From Bryum argenteum (taxonomy: Eukaryota; Streptophyta; Bryopsida; Bryales; Bryaceae): 64,000 bases of DNA. The notes under the pieces are model-generated. The model ran no database searches and was not told the DNA's origin. It saw only the letters and a list, made by a program, of their open reading frames with translations. Every line of letters begins with the position of its first letter. Position 1 is the first letter of the stretch. Where the stretch lies: positions 474,101 through 538,100 of the forward strand of contig CM073322.1 in assembly GCA_037043015.1 (NCBI GenBank). The letters run 5' to 3'. The translations under genes were made by a program, and so were the position numbers. Below, piece after piece: positions 34,222 to 46,236 of this stretch.

Positions 34222-35925
34222 TTTGAAGTTAACAACTTCAATGTCCTTATATGTTATCATTGCTGTGACTTTTCTTTCTACTACATTTCGACTTCTAATC
34301 AACACTTTCCTATAGCCAACAAGTATATTCTACCAACAACAATATTCAGTTTGATGGCATTCAGTTTTCTCTCTTCATCAATCTCATTCTAATCTACTTT
34401 TATCACAATCTTATTTTCACCTTGAGCTCAAAACCTTCAATAGTATGGAGACACAACACTTTTGATAAAACAAGGAATCGGTCATTAAAAAATTTGATTT
34501 TGTAATGTATAGTTGCAATACCTTCTATAATCTATGGAGACTTTGCAATAGGTTGGAGATTCATCAAAGATGATAAGTGCTTCCTTGAGGCTTATTGAGA
34601 ATTCCCAATTCCACTTCTTACATTTTAAAGGTAGAAGTATACTTTTTAAATTTATATAGTTTTATTTTTTTTAAGAACCCTGCCTTACTTGTACTGTATG
34701 AGTTCCTAAATTTCTAGAGGAGTAGTGTTTCTTTACTTTTCTCAACCAATTTAGATTACCAGTATTGCCCTTGTCTGAATTATTCTTTCAAGCTGACATG
34801 CTACAGTATTAGGAACAAGCACGATATCACATGCTAGAATGTCTGACCATACACATTTAAATGCTTCGGACACGAATCCAAAAAAGGGTTTAATAAGCCC
34901 CTCTGTTAAAGGAAGGCAAGTAGAGGCCGCATCATGATCCCTTTTCCATCATCATCAACGTTCAATATTTTGCCAGTTTTTGAATTTTTTACGAACAAAT
35001 TTTGCCGGCCTCTTGACCATAGTTTGGGTTTTGCAAAATGCATGACACTGAGAAGCCGTTGCCTTGGTCAAAAACTGCTACAACATAGGCCATTTGGAGA
35101 GCGACGGCCAATGGACTTTAGCTTCTACAGTGAAGGCTCGAGAGGCCGAAACTATGGATTCCAGCAATTTGATTGGTGGAAATCGAGAGCCTTTTATCTT
35201 TGGGCCATAGTGTGAAGTGGCCCAAAAAGAATGGACCGCTTTCATTAATAAGGGTTGGATGTCTCCATATTGCATGGAAGGCACCCTCACCCTCAAATAA
35301 AAGTGACCCGATTGGAGTGTGGGGAGAGGTTCTAAGGGACGCTTTACATGAGGAGTCAAGGTCAACAAATCTTCAAGCCAATTCACTCACGTTCTTAGCC
35401 CAATTAGCTCCATGGGCCACGTGGAGGACACATTAATCAATTAACAAGAAAACGGTAAGACCGAAATGACTTTGTCCTTAATATATTAAAGCTTAACAAA
35501 AGAATAGAATTTAATTATTCACAAAGCTCGACTGCCACCAGCCCCACTCCTGTCGCTACTTTGCCAACGTCTTGCACGAATTTCAAGAGACCCAGTGCGA
35601 GGGCTGTCTCGCTCTTCAGAGGACGAAGCCGACACCCACTTTGCCAAGAGCAGTATCTGCAACTACGGTTGAAACGAAAGAATGCAAACATGTGCTTGAT
35701 GCTGTGCATACCAAGTGTTCCATTCTGTTCAGCATGCATTGTTGCACACATGGCTGCTTCTGGGCATCAAAAAGTTATGCCTCCTGCCCGAGCGTGACCC
35801 TGCCCCAACTGCCTGGGTCTCGAGGCGTTAATAATTAGAGCATGCTAACTCCTTGATGTCGGGCCTATTACCGTAGATCTGAGCAGTTTTCTTCAAGCGC
35901 AGGTTTTGAGTACGCTACTCAGGAT

Positions 35926-37376
35926 CTAGGGTATATAACAAATGCTGCTCGTGAAGAGTATCGCACTCAAAAAAAACTGCACCATTCCTGCAAATCCACA
36001 GGATATGATGAGGTCTCTACCTCGGGCCTTACAAATCTCATTGCAATTGCTCATGTCCGCAATGAAACTGTACTCAAGACCTCCTGAATGTAGTTCGATA
36101 GAAATGCGATGCAGGACGAGGAGCCTCAGTGCTGGGACCATCATAAATGCCGATCTATTATTCAAGAGTGACAGCCTATTGTGCATTCGAGTTTTTATAG
36201 ACTTACCCACCCAATCTGTGATGCCCATAAGGGCGGCCATCTCCACAATTCCAGTGAGAGCACGCAGCCAGAAGCCTCTTGCTGTCATAAGGGGGCCATA
36301 GCTTCCGCCCAACAGAAGCCCTACAATCGCTACTTGGGTCATTGACAATGCTGTAGAAATACTTAGAATTCCTCCAATGATGACCGCAGAATTACTTGCC
36401 TCTCTTTTTGGGTCATGGAAAAATAACAACAGAACTGCAAGGAACACCTCGAGACTGTAGAATACAAGCATCACCCAAAAGCACTCTCGAAGACGGGAGT
36501 AGCAGACAGATCCCTCTGTGCAACCACTGCTCTCAGCAAAAGAGTGGAGATAGACGTCCATGATCAAATAGCCCACCAAGACGCTCTTGACCACGGAGAC
36601 AAATATGTAACGAGAACGCACAAAAATGTCGAACATCTTCTGTTGGCTTGCGCAGACCAATATCGTCTCCAGCAAGCCGAGCCCCAAGCATGTCCAGAAC
36701 ACATTGGCTGTCATCACACTCCCAAATCCGCCAAGGACGAGAGATAAAAACATAGCACTCATGGATCCCAAGCCAAGGCGCCATGCCACCAGCCCGTCAA
36801 TGCCCCCAAGACACGGCCACATCTAATCAGCACGCCACCAAAGCGCCCCAAGGCAACGCCTACGCGCACGCGCAGGCGCAGGCGGCTATTGCCCACCATC
36901 AGTACCATGTCGCCACTCCTCGACGGATTATCGTATATCAGGCAAGCAACGATGGTCTCAAGAAAGTTGAGGAGCACCATCACCCCAAAGCAGACTCGTA
37001 AAACGGAGTAGCAGCCTTCACAATCATCATTCAAAACTTCAGAGGTCAGCGTCTGGTAGATATATAACGTGGAAAGTCTGCTGAAAGATCCAATCCAAGA
37101 ACAGAATATGTAACCCGCAAGACGCAGCTCCTGGTCTTCGATGAATCTCAAGACTAGGAGTGCAGGAATCCCAGTCCAGATGTATGTGATGGCTTCGTAG
37201 TCAGGAAAGCTACGTTTATCTTTTAGGTGACCCCAGTATCTGATAGTAAGGATACTCACGATCGCAATCATACTATGAATGCTCACGAAGGCAACATGCC
37301 AACGAGCCAGCACACGGATTGGCTCCATCGTTGGTCTGTCTCCACTCCAGCCGACCAGGATACGTCCACTCACCAT
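35926..37376 (-). pseudogene. Membrane protein copy 3, frameshifted
   Basis: Counterpart of copies 1 and 2. The frame opens at ATG 37376 and breaks near 36800-36806: the plus strand reads AATG followed by five C's then AAG, where unit 2 has six C's. The upstream frame then ends about 15 codons later (stop at 36759). The downstream frame continues undisturbed to 35926. A single homopolymer indel separates it from an intact gene, so either recent pseudogenisation or a sequence error is possible. Confidence 0.75.
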
Positions 37377-39691
37377 CACCGTTCAAGATGGTCGATACAG
37401 ACTAGATATTCACAGGTGCCCCAACTTTGACCATCAATTCCGAAATCAGTCAAAATGATCTACACGCGAATCAAGTCACTCGCTGACTACGACCACCAAA
37501 TTCCTTAAAGAGCACACGTCCCGCAACCCCGAATTATCCCCTAACCGCTCATACCCTGAATCTCTACACAGTGGTGTTCCAGAACTCCTGGATGCACCTG
37601 CAAGATTCGATCTCTGCTCGAGCGATCTCCTTGGCAGCAAAGTACTCCTTTCAGAGGTGACCCACTCTATCAGCACTCACTTGACCATCGCTACTACAGA
37701 ACCGTAAGTGAAGCATCGGGCGAAAGCATGAAAGGAGGAGTTCGGAGGGACGCTCTTCACATAATTTGCTGTATACGTGCGAAGAAACGAGTTCTAGGTT
37801 TTCTGTCGGTACGCGTACAAGTGGAGGAAGCGACCTGATAACTGCCTTGTGAGATACCGTAGGAAGCGTGTAGAATAGCGATTCTTGACATGCTGACCGA
37901 TTCTCCAAGTGACATGGCCATTTGTTACTCGATGTGGTCCCGCAAGCTACTACCATAGAAGGTAATTATATCTTGAGCAAGCAAGACTTGTCTGATCAAG
38001 GACGTGTGCACATTTCAAGCCCACGCTCTGAGTCTTTGCTGCTTCAAGTTGCAAATCCCCCCAAGTGCTCCGTAATCAACAGTTTCACTAATTAGTATAA
38101 TAACGTGCGTATGTTATAGTTCATTCATCAGAATGATGATATATTGCCGAGAGCAGAATTTGCTAGTACTGTTAAAACGCGAAAAAGGAAACATGTTGTT
38201 GATTTCTTGCATGCCAATGTCCCATCCTGCAGAATTGAGGATGCAGAATTGTATACTTCGGCACGAAAGAGTTGAGTGACATGTTCCTGCCCGAGCATGT
38301 GAAATTGTGAATAGTGCAACACCATGTATATTATGTTAGGTACTCTAGTTTATATCAGTATAATACTGTAGTGGCGCCTACTACCAATTGCATGCGAATG
38401 CTTCTGGTATGTGGGCCGACTGAGGGTGGCCTGCCATGCGGTGGACACTTGTTTACAGTCGTGAAGTGAAGACATTTTTGAGTTGGCAGGGTGTTGTAAC
38501 CCCTAAAGTCAACTAAGGACAGAATCTGTCCGTTTTGGCTTTGGTCGGTCCCTAGTTTTCTAAATTTAACTTGTATGAAGTTGGAACTATTTGGATGTTG
38601 GTTGAGTTTTTGCATATGGATCGGAAAAGTCTTTTTGTGCTATAAAATTCCTCATACTTTAGGAGATATCCACAGCCAAAGTTTGAAGTTACAATTTGAA
38701 AACGCCCCAAAACTGCCCAAAGTGCATTAAATGCTCATTTAGTCTCAAATTCTACCCAAAATCAGTTAAATTGCAGAAACCTCAAAAACTCCTAGGTAAA
38801 AAAAAAAAAAAAAGTATATACATATATATATATATATAATTATTGGCTTTCAAGTTTTGATGTTTAGTACATGTATATAAGGTTTTAAAGCATGATCTCA
38901 CCATTCAGATTTATGAACCCAATTATTTTTCACATGCCATTTTTTTGCTCAAAGATTGACCTTTGGGTCTCAATTTCAGCATACCTCCATGTGAATAACA
39001 AGAATTTCTTTGGAATATAGAGGTCATATGAGGGTTAAAAATTGCATGGACATGTTCCTAAGTCACCTAGGAACAAGAATGTAAAGAGCTTCATATTAAA
39101 TTTCCTTCCAGAAATGTTTTTTTTGGCCCCCGAAATACTATTTATCCTTTCTTCAGCGGTAATAAATAATTTATAAAAAAAGAAAAAAAAAGAAGAAGAA
39201 AAAAAATAGACACTTTTTCTTTAACTTTGAACATGAAGATGGCACAATTGGTAAGGAATTTGAATATGAGATTTGATATACATATACAAGTTAGGTACTT
39301 GATCCTACAATTACATATCTAAAAGTTTGTGTCTACATTTGAAAATTTTCACATCGCATCAAAAGAGGGTAGTTTTGAGACTTTTGGTAGTTTTGAGGCT
39401 AGTCGACTTGTGGGGTTAACTCATGAAGGCTATAAAATCTGCAAGGCGATTCATAAAAATTTTGAGCTCTAATGGCTTAATGTGCCATTCGGAGAACATA
39501 TTATAATATTGATATTGGAGAGGTTGTTTTCCCCATGTGCAAAGTCTTTAGTGCCGCAGTGGAGAAGTATGAACTAGGGCATGTTGTTAACTTGTATTTT
39601 CAGCTACATTTATGCTTTGATTTGTCTATAATATAATATTTTATTGAAATGGTATTTTCTACTTCTATAATAAAATATTGTTTGGCAATCC

Positions 39692-39755
39692 TTCCTACCC
39701 ACCAATGTACCAACCTACCAACCTACCAACCTACCAACTTACCAACCTATCTACC
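39692..39755. repeat. (CCTACCAA)n-like minisatellite, unit 3
   Basis: Most regular of the three arrays, with four consecutive CCAACCTA units. Confidence 0.78.
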
Positions 39756-39857
39756 TTCTTTTATGTATTTAAAAAAATATGAATAAAGAGAGAGAAAAAG
39801 GGAGAAAAAAAACGGTTTGAGGAAATGGTAGACACGGGATACTTTTTTAAAAGTACC

Positions 39858-39899
39858 ATGTAAAGACCTTTCCCGTCGGGATGACCGGAAAAATACTAG
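39858..39899 (+). mobile_element. Helitron-like 3' terminus, unit 3
   Basis: TTTCCCGTCGGGATGACCGGAAA hairpin, then ATACTAG and T. Confidence 0.42.
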
Positions 39900-40447
39900 T
39901 TCATAATGAAAGCAAAAATTAGTCCCAAGGCCATGGATTGACCTCTCATTCTTGTAACTCCGAATCTTTGATGCGCAAACTATGTTACAACTTGACCCAC
40001 TCATTGAAAGTTAAGAAGTGTTGACTCCGTGTATAAGTTCCTACGGGCCAATTTAAAGTAATGGACCAATCATATTAGGGGACTTTGCCCTCCATTACCC
40101 TACGAGGATTGATCACCATGTAAAGCGACTCTTACACTATAATGTCTCAATCTCTTGGATCTGGTAAAGAAAATCTAGTTCTACAAATTCAATACAATGA
40201 GAGCACTGTCTACTTCGTGATTTGAGTCTAATGAATGTTGATTAACCCCCAAAGCTCCTTGTGTTTTAGGATGTTCAAAACCAAAAATTGCCATTTATGA
40301 TCACTTTAAATGTGGAAGTTAACGTATGTTTCACTTTTATCTATTTTATTGGTTTATCCATTTGTATGAACTTCAACCTACTTTCACTAACAACATGTCA
40401 AAGTTAAACCGGTTGATCTTCATCGTTTGAGAAATTGTAACCTTTAA

Positions 40448-40699
40448 CCCCTAACTCTTCTTGTTGCAAAATGGTCTAAGTCACAAAATTTGACCTTCCT
40501 TTAGATTCAGCTCAAAAAATCTTAATCCAAGCATTATTTGAAAGATCCAACTGTAAGATATCAAACTTCACTTGACATTCATCTCACATGCAAGATTTGA
40601 ACTGTCCATTCTTCCTCATTTGTGAGATTATAATGGTCAAAGTTGGCTGTGAGACGGGAACCTCCGAAACCCGTTTCAGGTTTTAAGTCGAGTTAGGGG
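40448..40699. mobile_element. TTAA-type MITE (CCCCTAACTC), 252 bp
   Basis: Ends CCCCTAACTC / GAGTTAGGGG. TTAA at 40444-40447 and at 40700-40703. The right TTAA is also the left TTAA of the next element. A partial older element (TTAACCCCCAAAGCTCC at about 40243) lies to the left. Confidence 0.82.
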
Positions 40700-40703
40700 T
40701 TAA

Positions 40704-41063
40704 CCCTTAAATGCCCAAGCAAGCCCGAGGGGCTTGATTCCAACAGAATCTGCTCTGTAGCTCTCACTGTAATGAACTTTTCACTTATATTTTGATGTCA
40801 AACTGGTCACCTTCTTGTGATGTATTCAAAAAGTGAAATTTTACAGTTTACATCACAAATTGTATGAGTGATTTTGTGCTTTGAAAGGATTGTGGTAGGT
40901 AGGTTGGGTTGTACATAACCTTGTAGGAGGTTGCAAGCTCATCATTGTCGGTTCACTCATGATGCCCAAGTTCAAAAAGTGCACTATTCATGATGCCCAA
41001 GTCCAAAAGATGTTGTGATTCAATTTTTGGCTGCCCATTTCAGACCCCATGGGCGTTTAAGGG
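40704..41063. mobile_element. TTAA-type MITE (CCCTTAAATG), 360 bp
   Basis: Ends CCCTTAAATG / CGTTTAAGGG with TTAA at 40700-40703 and 41064-41067. It is a diverged relative of the 364-bp elements in units 1 and 2, sharing CTTTTCACTTATATTTTGATGTC and further internal blocks. Confidence 0.83.
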
Positions 41064-41067
41064 TTAA

Positions 41068-43330
41068 AGTGGGTTCGAAAGTTTTTATGGGCTTTGCTAG
41101 AAAGGCATCATCTAAATGGTGCAAAGGGAGACTTTGTGATTGTTACCCCCAACAATTTTCTCGTATTTTTTTCCATGTTGAGCACCTCCATGCAAAATTT
41201 AAGAGACTCATTTTGGCCTTCGTGCAAAAAACCTCCGAGAGGTATAAAAACCAAAAAACTTGAATGATGTCAAAGGTTTTTGACTTAGAAAAAAATGTAA
41301 TCGGTGAAGAGTTACCTCTATGAGTATGTGCATTTTAGAACTTCTTTTGAAAAATTGTAAGATTTCAGAATTTGATAACTTTTGAATGAAAAAAAATGTA
41401 AATTATAAAAACCTTTGAAGCTTACTCTTGTAAGTTTTGAAGGTTGGCCTTGTAAAATTAGTAAGATTTTCAACTTGGGTTTTTAGAAAAGTTCAGTAGT
41501 AGTATTATTATAGACACATCTAAAAATTAAATGAAAATTAATTAAACACTTATTTTTTTATTACTAATAAAGTTTTTTGCTACCCTATTTGGGCTTGAAA
41601 ACAAAAATTTGCATCAAAAGAGAATCTAAAATTAGAATTTAACTTTGCAAAATTTTCACACATACGGTGTTACATAGGGAACTTTCACACCAACTTACAA
41701 CCCATAATATTACAGTTAGACCCTTCATCTAAGCAAAAAGCTATTTTGGCTCTCAAAGAGCTTCAGGGGTCAACCATTGAATACCCAAGCCCATTTAAGT
41801 CACCCAAGAATCTTTAGTGAGGCCTTGTTGTACAAGGTATTGATAAGACAATTCAAGAAATCAAACTTCCAAGTGTAAAATCTTTAAATTTGTATACATA
41901 TTAATCATGTTTTAGAAAGAATGAATGTATCACAAAGATTGTAAGCCAAGACAATGAAGTCGTGGATATTAGTAAGAACAGGCAAGGAGGGTTTCAAAAC
42001 TTCAAAGTCTAATATGAGTCTGATTACCTCTAGACAACCTTGATGTCAAAAAATAACATTTTAGATGAAAGGTTGAAACTCTAATGAGCCATTACTTCTT
42101 TGTTCAAAGTTTGTATTAGAGAAAACCATTGGATTGCAAAATAATTATAGTTTGTGCAATATAAATTACAAAGACTTGTGGAATGAATTTATGGCATGCA
42201 TTTTGGTGAAGACAACTTTTGTTTTAGGATTTTTAAACATGGTGCAAGGTTTAACATTACAAGCCAAATCAAATCAAGATTAGTTATTCATGAAATATAT
42301 TTTTGCATGATTATGATTTTTAGGTATAAGATATTTGATCCATATGCATTTGGTATTGGATTTGCAATGATGTTTTTGTACTTAAAAAGCTCAAAAGATT
42401 CATTATTCTTGAGGAGTTGTTTCTCTTTTCATCACATTTAAGTTTCAACTTCATTTGTTAAATAGACTTTTTCTACTTCATAAATTTTGACACAATTTTC
42501 ACCAATGCAAGCCTATCATTTGAGCCATAAAATTATTTTTATGTTTTTAATTTTGTGGAAGAGTGTTTTTGTGATTGAGACAAATAGATTTCTAGTTTAA
42601 GATTCTTAAATTGTAATAGGTATATTAGAACTTGCACTTTAAAATGAGTGATGAACTGTTACAATTTTTCAATAGTACTCATACGTTGAAATTTTGCAAT
42701 ATATGAGGCCTCATGACTCAGATTTTGATGCACATGACCAACGACAAGTTTATTACAATTTAGCAAAGTGCTGGTGTTCAATACACAAGCGTACGCACAT
42801 ATGCACCCCCTTCTTCCTCTATAATGTGACACTCCTGTACTATCACACCTTTGTAATCTCAAGGGTAGTCAAGATGAAATGAGCTTCAATTCTAAAGTGG
42901 GTTTTAGAAATGGACCAATGTCATGTGTGGTGGAGATTATGGTAACCTTTGGAAGACTAATGTGATTATTAAATATCATCTTTCGGCTCGGTGACCCTAC
43001 CTTGGAAATTGTAGAAATGACAATATATGCAGAAAGTCAATGATGAGTTTATGACATGTAACCATTTGACACCACTCTAAGATTTAATGGCGTAATTAGA
43101 TGTAATGAACTCTTAGTGATTATACAAACTTTTTAGACTCTTTAAAACTCTTCATGACTTGTACGCATGATCGTGGGACCTCTGACAACGAGCCAAGCTT
43201 GGGAGTACCATTTTACATATTGCACACATAATGTACTTTTGACTTTCAAATATCTTACCTTCATTTTCATCTATGAATTTTCTTGAAATTCGTCCTAGGC
43301 TAAATATGGGTAAGGACATATAGTGTTTAA
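41068..43330. other. AT-rich intergenic DNA with decayed repeats
   Basis: No gene seen. 42190-42450 is a diverged copy of the arm sequence of the foldback element at 43331 (GCATGCATTTTGGTGAAG, then GATTTGCAATGATGTTT). A block near 41110-41190 (GTGCAAAGGGAGACTT) recurs near 57566. 41768-41800 (GGTCAACCATTGAATACCCAAGCCC) looks like a decayed CCCTTAA MITE end. Confidence 0.55.
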
Positions 43331-44818
43331 CGCGTAAACGTGCCGAAAGTAGAAAAACGTCATTTTGGATGGAAGGCAACAACTTTGAAGAACCATAAAT
43401 TTTTCATCCGAGGTTTGTTTTGGATAAAATTACTTGGGTTAGGTCCCAAATCGAGTTTAGTTTGTGTGGTAAAAATTTCACACCCATGCAAGGAAGTGTT
43501 AGTTTATAGCATGCATTTTAGTGAAGGCAGCTCATGTTTTTGGGTTTTCAAACATGGGGCATGTTTATTATTGGAAGCCAATTATGTATAATCTAATCTA
43601 GTTTTTCATTAGTTTTTGCATATGTATGAACTTAAGATCAAATCTAACAACTTTTCAGTTGCAAGATTTTTATTTTGAATATTCTTGGTATTAAATTTTT
43701 GATGATGTTTCTATGTAAAAAAAATTAGAAAAATTTAAAAAATCACATGGATTTCGAGAAGTTTCTCCTTCATTGAGAGTTGGATATCAATTTCGTTTGT
43801 TGGGTTGGACTTTAACTTGAGTCTAGTCATAGCGGTAGGAATCTTAAATTCATCCAAGATGTGTGAAAGACATGGCATGAATTTTAGTGCACGGGGTCTA
43901 GTTTTGGAAACAAAGGTAAGTTATTCAAATGCCAATTGTACAATCTTGTAATAGACATATTGTACATCACGTGGGTCAGATTTTGAGTCATGAGGCCTTA
44001 TAGATTGCAAGATCATAACATATTAGTACTCAAAAAACATCACAAAATCTCGACGTTTTCACTTTGAAGTGAAATTGCTACCAATATACTTATTGCAAAC
44101 AAAAAATCACCAACTACAAAGGTGCTTAATTTCATCTCTATAACACCCTTGAACAAAAAGAAGCCATGAAATTATTTTTTTTGCATTAATCATGACCTTG
44201 CAATGGTGAAAAATTCTAAAAAATTTACAAAGAAAAACAAGTCCAATACTGAACCCTTTGCACTCAAATGTATGCCTTTATCTTCAATATACCTTTGATT
44301 TTTTCAAGGTTTCTACCACTAAAACTTGACTCTAATTAAATTCCATCCCAATAAATAATGTCAAATTCCAACGGTAGATGAAGGAGATATAGCTCCTCAA
44401 AAATCATCCACTTACATTACTCTTTTCATTGTGAAACATCATTGCAAATCCAATACCAAAGTTATTTACATCAAAAATCTTTCAACTAGAAAGTTGTGGT
44501 CTTTGTCTTAAGATCATGATTTTATAAAAATAAAAATCATAAATCAATCTTTTTGATTTCCCATAATTGCCTTACGATGGCAAAACATGACCCATGTTAA
44601 AAAACTCAAAAACAGTAGCTACCTTCACTAAAATGCATGCCATTTATTCATACACCATTGGATGAGTCTCCAATTTCTATCACACAAACTAGACTTGATT
44701 TAGAACCCAACCCAAGTAATATCATCCAAAGCAAACTTTAGATTAGAAAGTTGTGTCTCTTCAAAGTTTCTGCCCTTCATTCAAAATGTTGTTTTTCAAC
44801 ATTCGGCATCTTTAGAAA
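43331..44818. mobile_element. TTAA-flanked foldback element, about 1.5 kb
   Basis: The left arm from 43331 and the right arm ending at 44818 are diverged inverted copies. For example, GCATGCATTTTAGTGAAGG at about 43510 reappears inverted at about 44630, and ATTACTTGGGTTAGG at about 43428 inverted at about 44715. Arms extend about 650 bp, leaving a short centre. Ends CGCGTAAACGTGCCGAA / TTCGGCATCTTTAGAAA are weakly inverted, and both sides carry TTAA (43327-43330, 44819-44822). No coding frame. Confidence 0.68.
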
Positions 44819-45066
44819 TTAACTAACTTCAGAAATGATCAACACAAAAGTTGAAGTATTTTATACTTCATCTATAAATTCAAACAATGATAGTCTAGTA
44901 TTTGTGAACCCTTACTAATGTTGATTCTTGAACGAATCGATATACCAAAGGTCATAGTAATCTACACTCCATACCCAAAAGATCTTCATTATCCCACACC
45001 GATGATCCCCATCACACAAATCTCTCAAGATATTTCCAAAAACAACAGCCTAGAGACACCCTAAAA

Positions 45067-45067
<1 letters not shown>

Positions 45068-45107
<40 letters not shown>
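45068..45107. repeat. Poly(A) tract, 40 bp
   Basis: Uninterrupted A run on the plus strand. Together with the tract at 45265 it brackets 157 bp of non-repetitive DNA. This could be two retroposed tails or simple slippage; length calls in such tracts are unreliable. Confidence 0.85.
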
Positions 45108-45111
<4 letters not shown>

Positions 45112-45264
45112 GTTTTTGTAGTGGCTTTCAAATTGAACATTCCCAAACTTGGCAAAAACCAAAGTTGGGATCCAATATTTACAATAATTGTCAACAAGCT
45201 GCTCTACATTGTCAAAAGACAGTTTTACAATGCTACAAACCATCAAATGAATCCCTAACTTAAG

Positions 45265-45293
45265 AAAAAAAAAAAAAAAAAAAAAAAAAAAAA
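45265..45293. repeat. Poly(A) tract, 29 bp
   Basis: Second uninterrupted A run, preceded by CCCTAACTTAAG. No target-site duplication found around it. Confidence 0.85.
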
Positions 45294-46236
45294 CAAATTC
45301 TTCGTCACACACAAGTTGCTCTCCCGTTGTGGTATAGCACAATCCCCAACATCCATGATACTTATTTCCCATACCCATGTACATATCACATTAGCGTTCG
45401 AAAGAATGTTTATGATGTCGATTGTCTAAAATTGTGTGCCGTAGTTCGCGATCACACGTTGCAAGGAGCTGTGCAGTTCGTGGTTAAGAAGCTCCCCGTC
45501 CTGCAATGCCTGCATCATCATGAGCAGCCATGATCATGTTAATATGGAATCTGTACACTCAATGTAAGTAACTTCCCTTACAATATATGGGTACACATTT
45601 TCATCATTTAATACTACCACTTGAGTGTTGTATTAGCTATTGCAGGTAACTAATCAGCTGGAGTAGTAAAAGATATTTTATTGGGTAGCTTATAATCAAG
45701 GCATTACGGCTATGCATGATATATTAAGTGGTAGTACTAAAGATCCGTCTCGTACATCTCATAAGCACTTTGATCCGGCCTTTGAGTATCCGAAGTTAAA
45801 AAACGGCTCTGGAACGTTCTAAAATCTATACCTGTTCTAGAATACAGACATAAGTTCTTACGATATGCAGGATTCGAAGTTGCCCAACAGAAACTTTTAA
45901 GTCTAGATTTGTGTAAAGAACTGTTTTGTGTGGTGTTCAGATTGTTACATTGAGGTTGGTTCTTACAAATTTTAACAATCTGGAGAAACGAGACCTTTAT
46001 CCACATAGTATTCAGGAGGCGACTATTGTAACCGTATCCCTGATCGAAAAGAAACTAAAACGAAGGCAATAGTTCATCGACAAAAACTAAACAACTCTCA
46101 AGAGAGGTTCAAAAACGTATACAACTCGCAGAACAGGTTTTGAGTTTTACAGCGTTGTGAAGGAGTAGGAAGTTGAAGTATTATTGTTAGTAGGAAAAGT
46201 GTGCGATTTCCACCCAGATTGAAGTGACTCGTTCCA
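45294..46236. other. Intergenic; likely includes bHLH 3' UTR
   Basis: No supported gene. A 68-codon plus-strand frame at 45327-45533 has no recognisable domain. The part next to 46236 is downstream of the bHLH stop codon on the minus strand. Confidence 0.45.

Larger units (their letters stand above)
31935..40107. repeat. Triplicated locus, unit 3
   Basis: Third, shortest copy (8.2 kb). It lacks piggyBac, the AACCCCAATTC MITE and the CCCTTAAACG MITE. It has an internal deletion at about 34650 that removes DNA matching 24756-25382 of unit 2. It gained two elements, at 32122 and 32551. It ends at CTCCATTACCCTACGAGG before unique sequence starting ATTGATCACC. Confidence 0.85.

Noticed and set aside
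45012..45384. Minus-strand frames rich in Phe
   Set aside because: They are translations of the poly(A) tracts read in reverse.
45327..45533. 68-codon plus-strand frame ending VLQCLHHHEQP
   Set aside because: No domain recognised; may be a chance frame in a short GC-richer patch.
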